Source of the DNA: Iris pallida
Taxonomy: Eukaryota; Streptophyta; Magnoliopsida; Asparagales; Iridaceae
Direction of reading: 5' to 3'
Length of the DNA: 64,000 bases
NCBI GenBank assembly: GCA_029216955.1
Contig: JANAVB010033216.1
Coordinates: forward strand, 11,716,198 to 11,780,197
Below, in pieces: positions 46,255 through 56,990 of this stretch (its first letter is position 1; each line of letters starts with the position of its first letter). The notes beneath the pieces are model-generated. The model was not told where the DNA came from. It worked only from the letters and a program-made list of their open reading frames with translations, and made no database searches. The translations under genes were made by a program, and so were the position numbers.

Positions 46255-49200
46255 TCAATCATCTTCAGAATAATCATCTTGTTCGTCTTTCTCGACCTCA
46301 TCTTCCTCTTCCTCCTCATCTTCACTTTCATCTTCGCATTCGTCGGCTTCGCCTTCCTCTTCGGATAATTCTTCATCTTCTACATTATGTGTCGTGTAAT
46401 GCGTAACTTCCGTGGAGTCCACATCGACAATATTGGTTACAAGAGGCAGCTCGTCCTCCTGGTAAGCTTTTTCGTCAACATCAAAAGTATCTCTGGCTTT
46501 AGTCTTGCATACTGCCTACCAGTCAGACTTCGTTGCTTCCTGTCTCGGATAAGCTGTGAAGTACACGAGCTGAGCCTGAGTTGCAAGGATAAATGGTTCG
46601 TAGCCTTGATATCTACGCTTGTAGTTTATATCCAGAAGACCATGCTTGTCAATTTTCCAACCTTGATTTTCAATCGGATCGAACCATTCACACTTGAACA
46701 ACACGATCTTTGCAGGTTCTCTGCCATTATTATATGACAACTCCACAATCTCTCGCAAGATGCCAAAGAAATCATTTCCTGGATCGACGTCTTTGTAGTT
46801 CGAAGACTTGATACACAAACAACTGTTTTTCGTGGAATCAAGATCCAGGAAGCTGTCTCTGATCGGAGCATTTGTCGACTTGAACCGAAAGCCATTGACA
46901 TAGTAACTTGGCCATATTTTAACAAAAGTAATTGGTCCCTTGGCAAGAGTTCTAATTAATTCAATCTCGGATGAAAATAGACGATCGACCTGAATATCAA
47001 AAAAGCAATAATAAGTTATTTATTGCGCAGTTGCATTAGAAGAGGCCAGTAATTACCGAGCTACTTACATATTCGCTCAACCAAGAAGAAAAATGATGTC
47101 TCATTTCTTGTTCTAATGCTTCGTCTGTTAGGTAGGGTCTAACCAGCCTCAACTCATCATTATATGTGCTGGAAAACAATGAAGCAACCGTCGATTAGTA
47201 CAATAATATTAGCTTATACTATTACATTGAGATGACGTAAACTCATCATCCTGAGTTACTTACCCTTCTAGCTTCTCCACTTCATCCTCGTCGCAATTGA
47301 ATAATACATACAACTGAGCAGCCCTTAGCTCTTCGTCATTCAAATATCTCTTCTTTATTTTCCCCGAAGGCTTTCTGGACGCATTGAATACTTTCAGTAT
47401 TCCATCATTAAATTCTTCATATCCGTCGTCGTTTCTCGGAGCCCTCGTTCTATTCGTAGCAACATGAGGTTTGAAATAGGAGGAGCAGAAATTTGTAATC
47501 TTTTCGAGAATATAGGCTTCACAAATAGAACCCTCGACCCGAGCCTTATTTTTCACCTTTCTTTTTAGGTGATTCAAATGTCGCTCGAACGGGTACATCC
47601 ATCGATATTCGACGGGTCCACCAACACGTGCCTCGTAGGAAAGATGAATCGGCAAATGCTCTATAGAGTCGAAGAATCTAGGAGGGAACACCCTCTCTAG
47701 CTTGCACAGTGTTACCGCAATTTCCTTCTCTTGTTTTTCTAGACGATCAACGAGCAATTTCTTAGAACAAAGGTCCCTGAAGAATATGCTAAGCTCCGTC
47801 AATGGATCCCAAACTGCCTGCGGTAAGAATTCCTAAAATGCAATCGAAATTAACCGCTCCATGAATACGTGACAATCATGGCTCTTCATACCTGTCAGTT
47901 TTTTCTCCTTGAGGTCGACGCACCTTCTTAAGTTCGAAACATACCCATCTGGAAATTTCAGATCTTGAATCCACCTACAAAGCCTCACTTTATCCTCCTT
48001 CTCCAGTAAGAAAATTGTCTTAGGCTGCTTCAACTTCCCCGTCCTCTATCAAATGCAATGCAGGACATCTACATATTTCTTCCAAGTCCAATCTAGCCTT
48101 TGGATTGTCTTTCGTCTTCCCCTTTACGTCCATTACAGTATTAATTATGTTGTCAAACACATTCTTTTCGATATGTATGACATCAAGGTTATGTCTAATC
48201 AGATTGGTGCTCCAATATGGAAGATCCCAGAATATACTCCTCTTCGTCCAGTTATGAGTGCGACCAAATCCGTCATACTTGTAGCCCGTAGCAGGCTGCT
48301 CAATAGCTCTTGGTAAATCTTTTACCTCTTTCTATATCGTGTATCCGGTCCACCTTGGCGGGGGATTAGCCTTCTCCATAACGCCAGCACGAAAAGCATT
48401 CATGTTCCTCCGGTACGGATGATCCTTCGACAGGAATTGGCGATGACAATCGAAGAAGCACGGTTTTCCTTCGTGTTTCAAACGAAAATCCTTAGTGCTG
48501 TCCATGCAATACGGACATGAAAGACGACCATGCGTGCTCCATCCATATAACATTCCATAGGCCGAAAAGTCGTTGATGGTCCACATAAGTGCTGTCCGCA
48601 TCCGAAAATTTTGTTTTCTAGATACATCGTACGTGTTGGAACCTACTTCCCACAGCTGATTCAACTCATCATTCAACGGCTTTAAATACACATCGATGTT
48701 CTTTTTCGGATTGTTCGGACCTGGGATAATAACGGTGAGAAACATATACGGAGTCTTCATACACATCCAAGACGGTAGATTGTACGGGATGACGATCACA
48801 GGCCAACACGAATACTGGGATCCCGAAAGTCCGAATGGAGTAAAACCGTCGGAGCAGAGACCCAATCTGACATTATGCGGATCAGAAGCAAAATCTCGAT
48901 ACTCTCGATCAAAGTGCTTCCATGCTTCTCCATCAGATGGGTGATCCAACACTCCTTCGGTATGTTCCCGCTTATGCCAACTCATGTTTTCTGCAGTTTC
49001 CTTCACCATAAACCACCGCTGCAATCGTGACGTCAACGGCAAGTAGTGCATCGAAGAGGTAGGCTTCCTGGCATCGACAGACTTTTCTCTACCACATGCC
49101 TTGTAGCGATGGACACCACAAAATCTGCAGGCATCTTCATCCTTATCGTCTTTGTAGTACAACATGCACCCGTTGCGACAGGCATCAATTTTTTCGTATC

Positions 49201-49858
49201 CCATCCAGAGTGATCTAACCATCCTCTTAGACCGGTAGAAGTCTTTAGGCAACTTTGTACCCTCAGGCAATATTTCTATAAGCAACTCCATAAGACGGTT
49301 GTAGCAATCTTGCAACATGTTAAAATCGGACTTGATGCTCAACAATCTTGTAACCACCTCCAACGGTGAATGATCCTCACAACCAGGATATAATGGAGTC
49401 CTTGTATTCTCCAGCAACTCCATGAACTGTGTAGCATCGGGGTTCGGTGCCTCCTCAGGTGCATCATGATCATCCGGATCGAAACTAGGCCCGGCCGCAT
49501 CAAAAACCATGTTCACCAACCCATCGTCGTTAGGAGCGTTGTTGTGGACATCCACATAAGGCTCGTACTCCGATGCTAAAGACACAAGTTCTCCGTGCTC
49601 GCTCCATTGATAGTAATTCGGCGTAAAACCCTTCGAGTATAAATAATACGTGATATCCACTTCTGGATGATATTTCAAGTTGCGACATCTCACACACGGA
49701 CACTTAATTTTGGTACCGTCCATGTACTGAGGGAACGCCTTGGCAAACTGCAGGAACTGGTGTACACCCTCTATGAATTCATCTCGCACACCGCACATGT
49801 CATCAGGATGACGGTTGTACATCCAAGTACGATTCTGCAGATAGTAATTCAGCTCCAT
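46255..49858 (-). pseudogene. TNP2-like transposase of CACTA-1, three amber codons and one frameshift
   Basis: The start is best placed at 49858 (MELNYYLQNRTWMYNRHPDD), which begins the transposon-associated domain with CPCVRC (about residues 47-52). The catalytic tnp2 domain follows, including CRNGCMLYYKDDKDEDACRFC-like cysteines near 49150. The long exon runs to 47264, interrupted by TAG at 48334-48332, a small deletion near 48045 and TAG at 47835-47833. The C-terminal DUF4218-like part is 47832-47264 (RDLCSKKLLVDRL, EARVGGPVEYRWMYPFERHL). Exons 47168-47069 and 46989-46255 follow with GT-AG borders; the last carries a DUF4216-like part, TAG at 46518-46516 and a strongly acidic Glu/Asp tail. 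TNP2 is the cutting transposase, so this copy needs help in trans. Confidence 0.88.
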
Positions 49859-49882
49859 AATTCTGTAAGATAGATACATCAA

Positions 49883-50993
49883 GGTAGTGAATGATATACA
49901 ATTGTCAGTTCATGCGGTCTACACTTTTCGCAGTATATGTACACATGACATTTTACGTTAAATGGTCAGATATTATCGGTCATCTTCTTTTCGTATTGCT
50001 AACTTTTGTTTCGCGTGTTTGTGCGTGCGGTGGTCAGAGATTATCGCGGCGGTATATCACCCGTTTCTATAATATTTCATATAGGCTGAGTTGTATAAGT
50101 CAAGTTTTAGGATATTAGTCTATATATTATGTATAGTCCAACCGAGTCAACTCTAAGCTAAACTAGTCCAACTTGGTCAAACTAGCCATTTCTAAGTTGT
50201 ATAAGTCAAGTTTTAGGATATTAGTCTATATATACTAGTATAAATTCTCCCTCCTCTCCAAATACCTGGTACTTGTTAACCCTCCCCCTTTCTCCTACTA
50301 GACACACACATACATATACATGATGTATACAACCACACCATAGTTCCCAGGTTCTTTTAACCTAACTTTCCAGTTGGTACTAACCTCAATAGAACAAACA
50401 CTCTTACAGCTCAAAATACTAACACATGCTCACGCCTTACTCTTGTGACACTCCCTTTCAAACATAAACACACACCTATATGTTCCCTTACACATGTTGC
50501 CATGTTACCTGTAAAAATAGGAAACCCTTGTTGTCTAAAATAAGACACAATTCTACAAAGAGAACCATACTGTAGAACTCACACTTTAAGACAATAGATG
50601 AAGGAAGACTTGTATGGAGGATCGATAGGGTTGAGCGATGTCATTTTATTCTACAAAGAGAACCATATTGTAGAACTCATACTGTAGAACTCACACTTTA
50701 ACACAATTCTACAAAGAGTTGTGATAGGGTGTTGAGCGATGTCATTTTATTCTTTTCTTCTTCTTCTTCTTGGGATTTTTGAGTATTGGATCTTGAGACA
50801 TATATAGCTAGAACTTACGAAGAATGGAGTACCATACTTCAACAAATAGATGTTGACTAATTGGTTCATATATTTGTTGTCTAAAATAAGTGTAGGAATG
50901 TTGCAAGGTGAAATAATGTATCAAACACTATATCGAAACCCAAACCCAATATGCAAATCCAAATTAATACGAAAATACACAAGTGTATGTAGG
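49883..50993. other. 5' flank of TNP2-like gene in CACTA-1
   Basis: Non-coding on the element strand. It contains a repeated GTTGTATAAGTCAAGTTTTAGGATATTAGTCTATATAT segment (about 50090-50130 and 50195-50232) and a repeated AATTCTACAAAGAG...ACTGTAGAACTCACACTTTA segment (50550-50590 and 50650-50720). Confidence 0.6.
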
Positions 50994-51460
50994 GGATTAA
51001 GTGTACAGAGGTGAAATACATATATATATATACATGCTTGGGGGTGTCCACGTGTCCAACAAATGGACACAAAGTGTCCAAAACCTCACGAACACATGGT
51101 CGTAATGTGTCTCCGTGTCCATTTTGGACACAAAAAATGCCTCAATTAGGGTTAGGGTTTACCTTCAGTCTCCTCGCGGTGGTGGAGGAGGAGGATGAGG
51201 ACAAGTTCGGTGGTGGAGGAGGAAGGGATTAAGTGTACAGAGGTGAAATACATATATATGCATGCTTGGGGGTGTCCACGTGTCCAATAAATGAACACAA
51301 AGTGTCCAAAACCTCACGAACACACTGTATCAGTGAACACATGGTCGTAATGTGTCTCCGTGTCCATTTTGGACATAAAAAATACCTTAATTAGGGTTAA
51401 GGTTTACCTTCATTCTCCTCGCGGTGGTGAAGGAGGAGGAGGAGGACAAGTTCAGTGGTG
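50994..51460. repeat. tandem duplication, about 232-bp unit, in CACTA-1
   Basis: Copies start at 50994 and 51226 (GGATTAAGTGTACAGAGG). Each contains repeated GTGTCC/GGACAC motifs and a TTAGGGTT-type block, and runs into a GGTGGAGGAGGA tract. The second copy has a 20-bp extra segment near 51323. It lies upstream of the minus-strand TNP2 gene, so it may duplicate promoter or leader sequence. Confidence 0.85.
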
Positions 51461-51600
51461 GAGGAGGAGGATCTCGCGGTGGAGGAGGAGAAGGGGCTCG
51501 CGGTGGAGGAGGAGGAGGAGGAGGAGAAGGGGCTCGCCGGAGGGAGGAGAAGGGGCTCGCGGTGGAGGAGGAGGATGAGCGGCGCCGGAGGAAAGGGGGT
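51427..51600. repeat. GGA/GGAGGAG-rich tract in CACTA-1
   Basis: A purine-rich GGAGGA tract with three GGGGCTCGC units. Frames through it read as Gly/Glu/Arg repeats and are not genes. On the element strand it is a CT-rich leader, with a counterpart at 55500-55640 in CACTA-2. Confidence 0.8.
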
Positions 51601-51694
51601 CGGGCTGTCGTCGAGGTCGGAAGAAGAGGGCGGGAACAAAAAATTTGGGGAGAGGAAGAAATGAAAAATCGAACCGAGGAAACCCTATTTAGCA

Positions 51695-51989
51695 GAATTT
51701 AGCGACGTCTGTAAATACGTCACAAAGCGTCGACTTTCCTTTAATATTCGGCGATGCCTTAGTCTTTGCAACGCTAAACGTCGCTGAACTAATAAAACTG
51801 GTGACGTTTTCCGACAAATCAACGACGTTGGTTTTTATTACACTAAAGGTAGTCGTAATATGTCGCTGTTTGTCGCTATCAGCGACGTATTATGATGCAT
51901 ACTTTTGTAGTCGCTAAATCCAAAAATATTAGCGACGTTTTAAGTCGGCATCGCTAATTTCGTTGCTGATATGACTTATTTTGGTAGTG
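51695..51989. repeat. subterminal repeat zone of CACTA-1 (TNP2 end)
   Basis: TAGCGACGT/ACGTCGCT-type motifs in both directions lead to the inverted terminus at 51989. The last 29 bases closely match the start of CACTA-2 at 55155. Confidence 0.88.
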
Positions 51990-52938
51990 CCCTAACTATA
52001 GTAAGGCTCATTCGCATACGATGGGAGCTCACGAACGAGATGGTCAGGTATAGTCAACATATAATAACAAGTCAAGGTCAAGACAAACCAGTACAGGTAA
52101 TCGGATCAAGTCAAGGTCAAGTCGAAGTCCAAGTGATTAAATTAAGTAAACGCACTAGACACGAAAGTCTAAACTAGCATAGTGAAACATAGATCAAGTA
52201 GATGATATGAAGGATAAAACATGTAACATATAAAAAAACAAGTAAAGAGAATATCATGAGCATGTTTAAGAATCATGTGACAAGACAAGAAGAAATAAAC
52301 ATGAACTAGAAGTATAGAAAATAAACATGCATAAAACTGTATAATTTGGCAAAGTATACTTGTCTAGTGGTAGCACGTAGAACCAACAATATCCAATCAA
52401 TCAATGAGCCACAAAAGTCAACTCCAACAAATGACTCTAGATGTTGAAACAGACATCACCAACATGTTTGGCTTAAGAAAATTGACTAATTTTGACTATC
52501 CACAAGTCCAATTCTGGACAAAGAGGCAAAACGATAATTTTAGATCAAAACAGTGTCCGTCGTTGGACCCTCTTTGTACCAAAAAATGTGTCAGGGCTAT
52601 GGTCTCTAAAATCAACAAATTATACACCTATGAGTCCATTTTTTCGATATAAACTCAATGGTATGTCCATATTTGGATTTCGATGAATCGTATACAAAAT
52701 CGTTTGTTGAGTCGGATCACGGGCCTGCCAAAATAATATTACGGTCAACCTTCTCAGAATTAGAACAAACTTGGCTCACAGGACCAGAAAAATAATACGA
52801 TCTAGTGGCGCAAATTTTGTCGCAAGATGACGTATGTGTACGAAGTAATTAGGGTTTTTGCAAAGGGGCCGGTGCGATAATTTTTGACGGATACACATCG
52901 AATTCGTCGTGCACACGCAACCAATTCGAGTTCCATCA

Positions 52939-53838
52939 TGAAGAACAGATAGAAAACTCTAGAGGGGGGTGAATAGAGTTTATAACAATAATGACCAAAT
53001 AAAAATTAACTCTTTTCACCAACTGTAAATAATTAGAGTAGTAAATACGGAAATAAAAAGATCAAGAGAGCATACGCAAACACAGTCGTTTTAACCTGGT
53101 TTCCCTCATGGAGGACTAGTCCAGGCCTGAGAACTCTAGCTCAGGATTAAATCCACTATTTGTGAAATAGTAGTTACACCCCGTGCATTTTTTCAGAAGA
53201 GCACGTCAACTTCTTATAAAGATCACTGTGGCGATGCTTGGAATTTTCCAAGCGACTTTCTTGACTCTTGCACAAACTTCTTACTGAATAGCACTAAGTA
53301 CTTTTAGGCTTAGGAAGCTTATGGCTAGTAGATGAGAAGGTTAAGGCTTGTATGAGACTTATAGAGAAGAGAAGAAGAGATAATTGGATGAATAAAAATG
53401 AAAAAATTTAAGGCCTATTTATACTAGTTGGAATGGGTAGAATTCGGCCAGAATTCTATGTCATGAATTCAAATTTTTGGCCGTTGGACAACTAGCATAC
53501 ATCAAACCCTAAAAATTAAGGTTCTGGAAATCAGAGGACAGAGTTCGGCCCGAACTCTGTCTCCATGCTGACAGAAAGTTCAGTTGGGCCTTTGTGGGCT
53601 AGTTTGGCTTTTGGTGGAGCTTTGGGTTTGTTTGGGGATAAGGTATAAGCCAAGAATACCCAGTGCTACTTAGTTTATATTTTGCTAGACTCAATAAATG
53701 TAAAATGGTACATACTCTGAAAATGAGTACGCTGCAGGAGAGAGACGACGGTCGTCTTGCACTGAGTTCTTGTCTTGATGTGTCATATTAAATTATAACA
53801 AGTATATTGTCAATGTGTCAATATTTGGTTGACTGTGA
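52939..53838 (-). repeat. 3' LTR of M2
   Basis: On the minus strand it ends CTGTTCTTCA exactly like the LTR of copia 1, and it keeps CACCCCCCCTCTAGAG and one copy of the 21-bp palindrome (53539-53559). The first dozen or so bases of the LTR are missing at the deletion join near 53838. Confidence 0.85.
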
Positions 53839-55154
53839 TCCTGTTTGGGATAGCCGCGGTAAGCCCTCCAGAGAATTGGTTTCAGGGGTGGTATTCATCG
53901 GTGTGGAAGTTAATGGTTCAACATCATCATCGGGGATAGTTGCTACACTATTTTCCTTATTAAAAGACACATTAGTAGATTCTTCTACAATCATTGAGCG
54001 TTTGTTGAACACTCTATATCCCTTACTCTTGGCAGCATAGCCAAGAAAAATACTGTCGTCAGCTTTGGCATCAAACTTGCCTAAGTTGTCTTTGGTATTT
54101 AGGATAAAATAGCGACAATCGAACACTCTAAAATAAGAGACATTTGGATCCTACCAAACCAAAGCTCATAGGGTATTTTCTTCGAAATATGTCGAATAAG
54201 CACCCTATTTAAAATACAGCAAGCTGTAGTGACAGCTTCTGCCTAAAAATATTTCGGAAGTAAAAATTTATTCAACATGACTCTAGCCATATCGCCAAGA
54301 GTCCTATTCTTCTGCTCCACAACACCATTTTGTTGAGGAGTTTTAGGACAAGAAAACTCATGATCAAAACCATTTGCTTTGCAAAACTTTTCAAAATCAG
54401 AATTTTCAAATTCGCCTACATGATCACTTCGGATTAGAGTAATCATATAGCCTTTTTTTTTGGCCCTTTTTGGCAAAGATTTTGAAAACTGAAATAGTAT
54501 CGCTTTTGTTTGTAAGGAAGAAAACCTAAATAAATCTTGAAAATCATCTACAATAACAAATACATAGAGTTTTCCACCAAGATTAGCTACTCTACTAGGA
54601 CTAAATAAGTCCATGTGCAGAAATTGTAAGGGACTAGTAGTACTTACAATGTTTATAGATTTAAATGAAGATTTGGTTGCCTTATTCAGTTCACATTCGG
54701 CACATATCGTATCCTTCTTGAATGTGATATCGGGCAGACCTCTTACTAGCTTCTTTGTCAACAACCTAGATATAGTATCCGTATTGGCATGACCATGACG
54801 CTAGTGCCACAAAAGTCTTTCATCCTTGTGGGCGTAGAGGCATCTTCCTGCACTGTTAGTATTTCTAGATAGATAGAAAATATAAATGTTATCTTCTCTT
54901 ATCCCTTCAAAAGCAATATCTCCCGTTGACCTATCATAAATGTAGCATTTATTCTTTCCAAAGTTAATATCATATCCATGATCAGCAAGATGACTTATGC
55001 TGAGCAGGTTATGCTTTAACTCGGTCACTAAGCAGAAATCCTTTATTAAAGAGAAGGAGGATAACCAATAGTACCATTACCTATGATGTAGCCCTTTAAA
55101 TTATTGCCGAAGGATACATATCCTTCCCTCTTCATGGATAGTGATGCAAAAAGA
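53839..55154 (-). pseudogene. pol: copia pol fragment of M2 (protease end to mid-pol)
   Basis: From right to left: the protease-side segment up to 55154; GAG-pre-integrase in 55028-54801 ([20 protein letters not shown]); integrase in 54764-54243 (HMDLFSPSRVANLGGKL, LIRSDHVGEFENSD), where the GVVE motif is followed by Gln in place of Arg; and the post-integrase linker in 54126 to about 53840. Stops and a frameshift lie at about 55030, 54800, 54500 and 54130. The fragment is closely similar to the matching parts of copia 1. Confidence 0.88.
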
Positions 55155-55440
55155 TACTACCAAAATAAGTCATATCAGCGACGTATTTAGCAACTCCAAG
55201 ATAGAACGTCACTATTTTTTGGGGGTTTAGCGACGTTTATCCAAGACGTCGATGTTTGTCGCTAACAGCGACTAATAGCAATGTCTAACGGCTGCAATTT
55301 GTTAAATAGGAATCTGTGTCGCAAGTTCGTCGGTACACGTCGCGGATATAGCGACGTGTAGCGACGTATTTTAAGCAGCGTCGTCGTTTCTTAAATATCA
55401 GCGACGTTTAGCGACGTCCTAAAGGACGTCGCTAATCGTT
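55155..55440. repeat. subterminal repeat zone of CACTA-2
   Basis: Repeated AGCGACGT, CGTCGCTA and related motifs in both directions, as in CACTA-1. Confidence 0.88.
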
Positions 55441-56852
55441 TCATATAGCTGACGAGGGTTTCCTTTTCGATCTTTCACAAATTTTTCCCCCAATTTTTCG
55501 TGCGCTCCTCCTCCGCGACGCTCCTCCAGCGATTTCCCTCCTCCGGCCTCCTCCTCTGCGGCGCTCCTCCAGCGATCTTCCTCCTTCTCCACCTTCTCCT
55601 CCTCCTCCTCCTTCCTCAGGTAGCTCCTCCTCAGGTAACTCCCTCCCCCGCTTCCCAGTTTCTCCTCGTCTTCTAGCTCTCTCTCTCGCTTCTAGTTCGT
55701 GTCCACGAGAGCGTGGACTCGCTGCCGAGGATACGAGACTCACAGTAGACTTGCTGCGGGGGACACGAGAGCGTGGACTCGCTTCTAGTTCGTGTGACAC
55801 CTATTTTGTTGGTTTGGACACGTCGTGTCCCACTGTGTGGAAACGAGACTCACAGTGTGACACCTATATACTGATATTGGGAGTTTTTTGGGCATATCAA
55901 CTGTCAATTTGATGTTTTGCTTGGATTCTAATTCTAATTTAGGGTTTGAGCCCTATTTATTGATACTGGGAGTTTTTTGGGCATTTTCAGGGTTTTGAAA
56001 TGATGAATAAATTGACTAATAATTATTATCGAGCTTTATAAAATTTTAGCTATGTCACGAAGGATGGATACTAATCCTGTGAATGAGCTTTATAAAATTT
56101 TAGCTATGTTGCACGACAGGTTACTTGAGTAACCTGGAATATTTTACCTACTGAAACAAATAGTTTGGGCAAGGGTGTGTATAGGTTTGTCATCAGATGG
56201 TATGTGATTTTTCCTGCCAAGTTCTGAACAGCAGTCCAGGCTGCCTGCTTAGTTAAAAGTCTTAATTAGACTTTCTGTTCAGTACCCTTTGACTGAATTA
56301 AGTTGACCTGAATACCATATTTTAAATCCTACAGCGCTGCTTAGTTGAAAGTCTTAATTAGACTTTCTGTTCAGTACCCTTTGACTGCTTAGTTGAAGTC
56401 TTAATTAGACTTTCTGTTCAGTACCCTTTGACTAGTTTGATTTGTATAATTATCTGCCATTCGACTGGTGAGACAGAAATCTATGTATAACATTTGCTAT
56501 AAGGAATTTGCATTAATCTACGGTACGGCATCGTTATCAGGACATAGTCTCTGCAGCCATTAGACTGGCGAGGTAGAAACTATGTAGCCGTAGATAAAGT
56601 TGACTGTCCTCCGACCCCCATCCCTCGGCAATAATGATACGACAACCTATCACTACATCTTTTAGTAGTAGATAATGTCTTAGTATTACATTATGTGGGT
56701 TCATCTTGATTCTGTTATATCCTTCAGATACTAGATTCGATAAGAACATATACTACACCATATGTACAGAACATAGATGATTCAAACTAATGTATGCTAG
56801 AATGAATTTTGGGTTGTGTTCTGAGCCATTCGTCCCCACACTTGGCAATTAT
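55441..56852 (+). other. 5' flank of TNP2 in CACTA-2
   Basis: A CT-rich leader-like part (55480-55700) corresponds to 51430-51690 of CACTA-1. Downstream, a 48-bp unit (GCTTAGTTGAAAGTCTTAAT...) is repeated three times, at 56247, 56339 and 56387. No coding region is recognisable. The minus-strand open frame at 55800-55441 is a low-complexity artefact of the CT-rich leader. Confidence 0.6.
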
Positions 56853-56990
56853 GCAGAACCGTTTGTGGATATACAATCGTCATCCTGATGAATTATTATC
56901 TGTGTCAATATTTGCAGAATTATCTTAAAATAGATATGAATTACTATCTGCAGAACCGTTTGTGGATGTACAATCGTCATCCTGATGACA
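56853..56990. repeat. partial duplication of the TNP2 start region, 97-bp offset
   Basis: GCAGAACCGTTTGTGGAT...CATCCTGATGA occurs at 56853-56891 and again at 56950-56988 with one difference. The second copy continues into the coding region. Confidence 0.9.

Larger units (their letters stand above)
42970..51989 (-). mobile_element. CACTA-1: complete En/Spm-type DNA transposon, 9020 bp
   Basis: Ends are CATTACCAGAATAAGTC at 42970 and, inverted, CACTACCAAAATAAGTC at 51989. The 3-bp TSD CCC is at 42967-42969 and 51990-51992. Subterminal zones are packed with AGCGACG/CGTCGGTAA repeats. Both genes read on the minus strand: a TNP2-like transposase (broken) first and a TNPA-like gene (intact) second. 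The first base pair triplet on the left is CAT rather than CAC. It is inserted in LTR E. Confidence 0.95.
42305..52938 (-). repeat. Gypsy LTR E (minus strand), split by CACTA-1 and cut by M2
   Basis: Pieces 42305-42969 and 51993-52938 read on the minus strand as the Tekay-type LTR family. 42480-42560 matches 37540-37600 reversed (the CTGCAGCCCA and GTCTATAAA landmarks). 52540-52930 resembles S1 at 11130-11700 in the same orientation. The terminus near 42305 is not recognisable, and the other end lies beyond M2 outside the window. Confidence 0.65.
52939..55154 (-). mobile_element. Copia element M2 (copia-1 family, minus strand), internally deleted, cut by CACTA-2
   Basis: The 3' LTR (52939 to about 53838) is joined directly to mid-pol, so RT, RNase H, env-like ORF and polypurine region are missing. 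The left TSD would be CATCA (52934-52938). Pol coding runs to 55154, where CACTA-2 entered; the rest lies outside the window. Sequence and LTR features mark it as a close relative of copia 1. Confidence 0.88.

Noticed and set aside
51360..51702. Gly/Glu/Arg-rich frames
   Set aside because: Products of the GGAGGA tract in the leader of CACTA-1.
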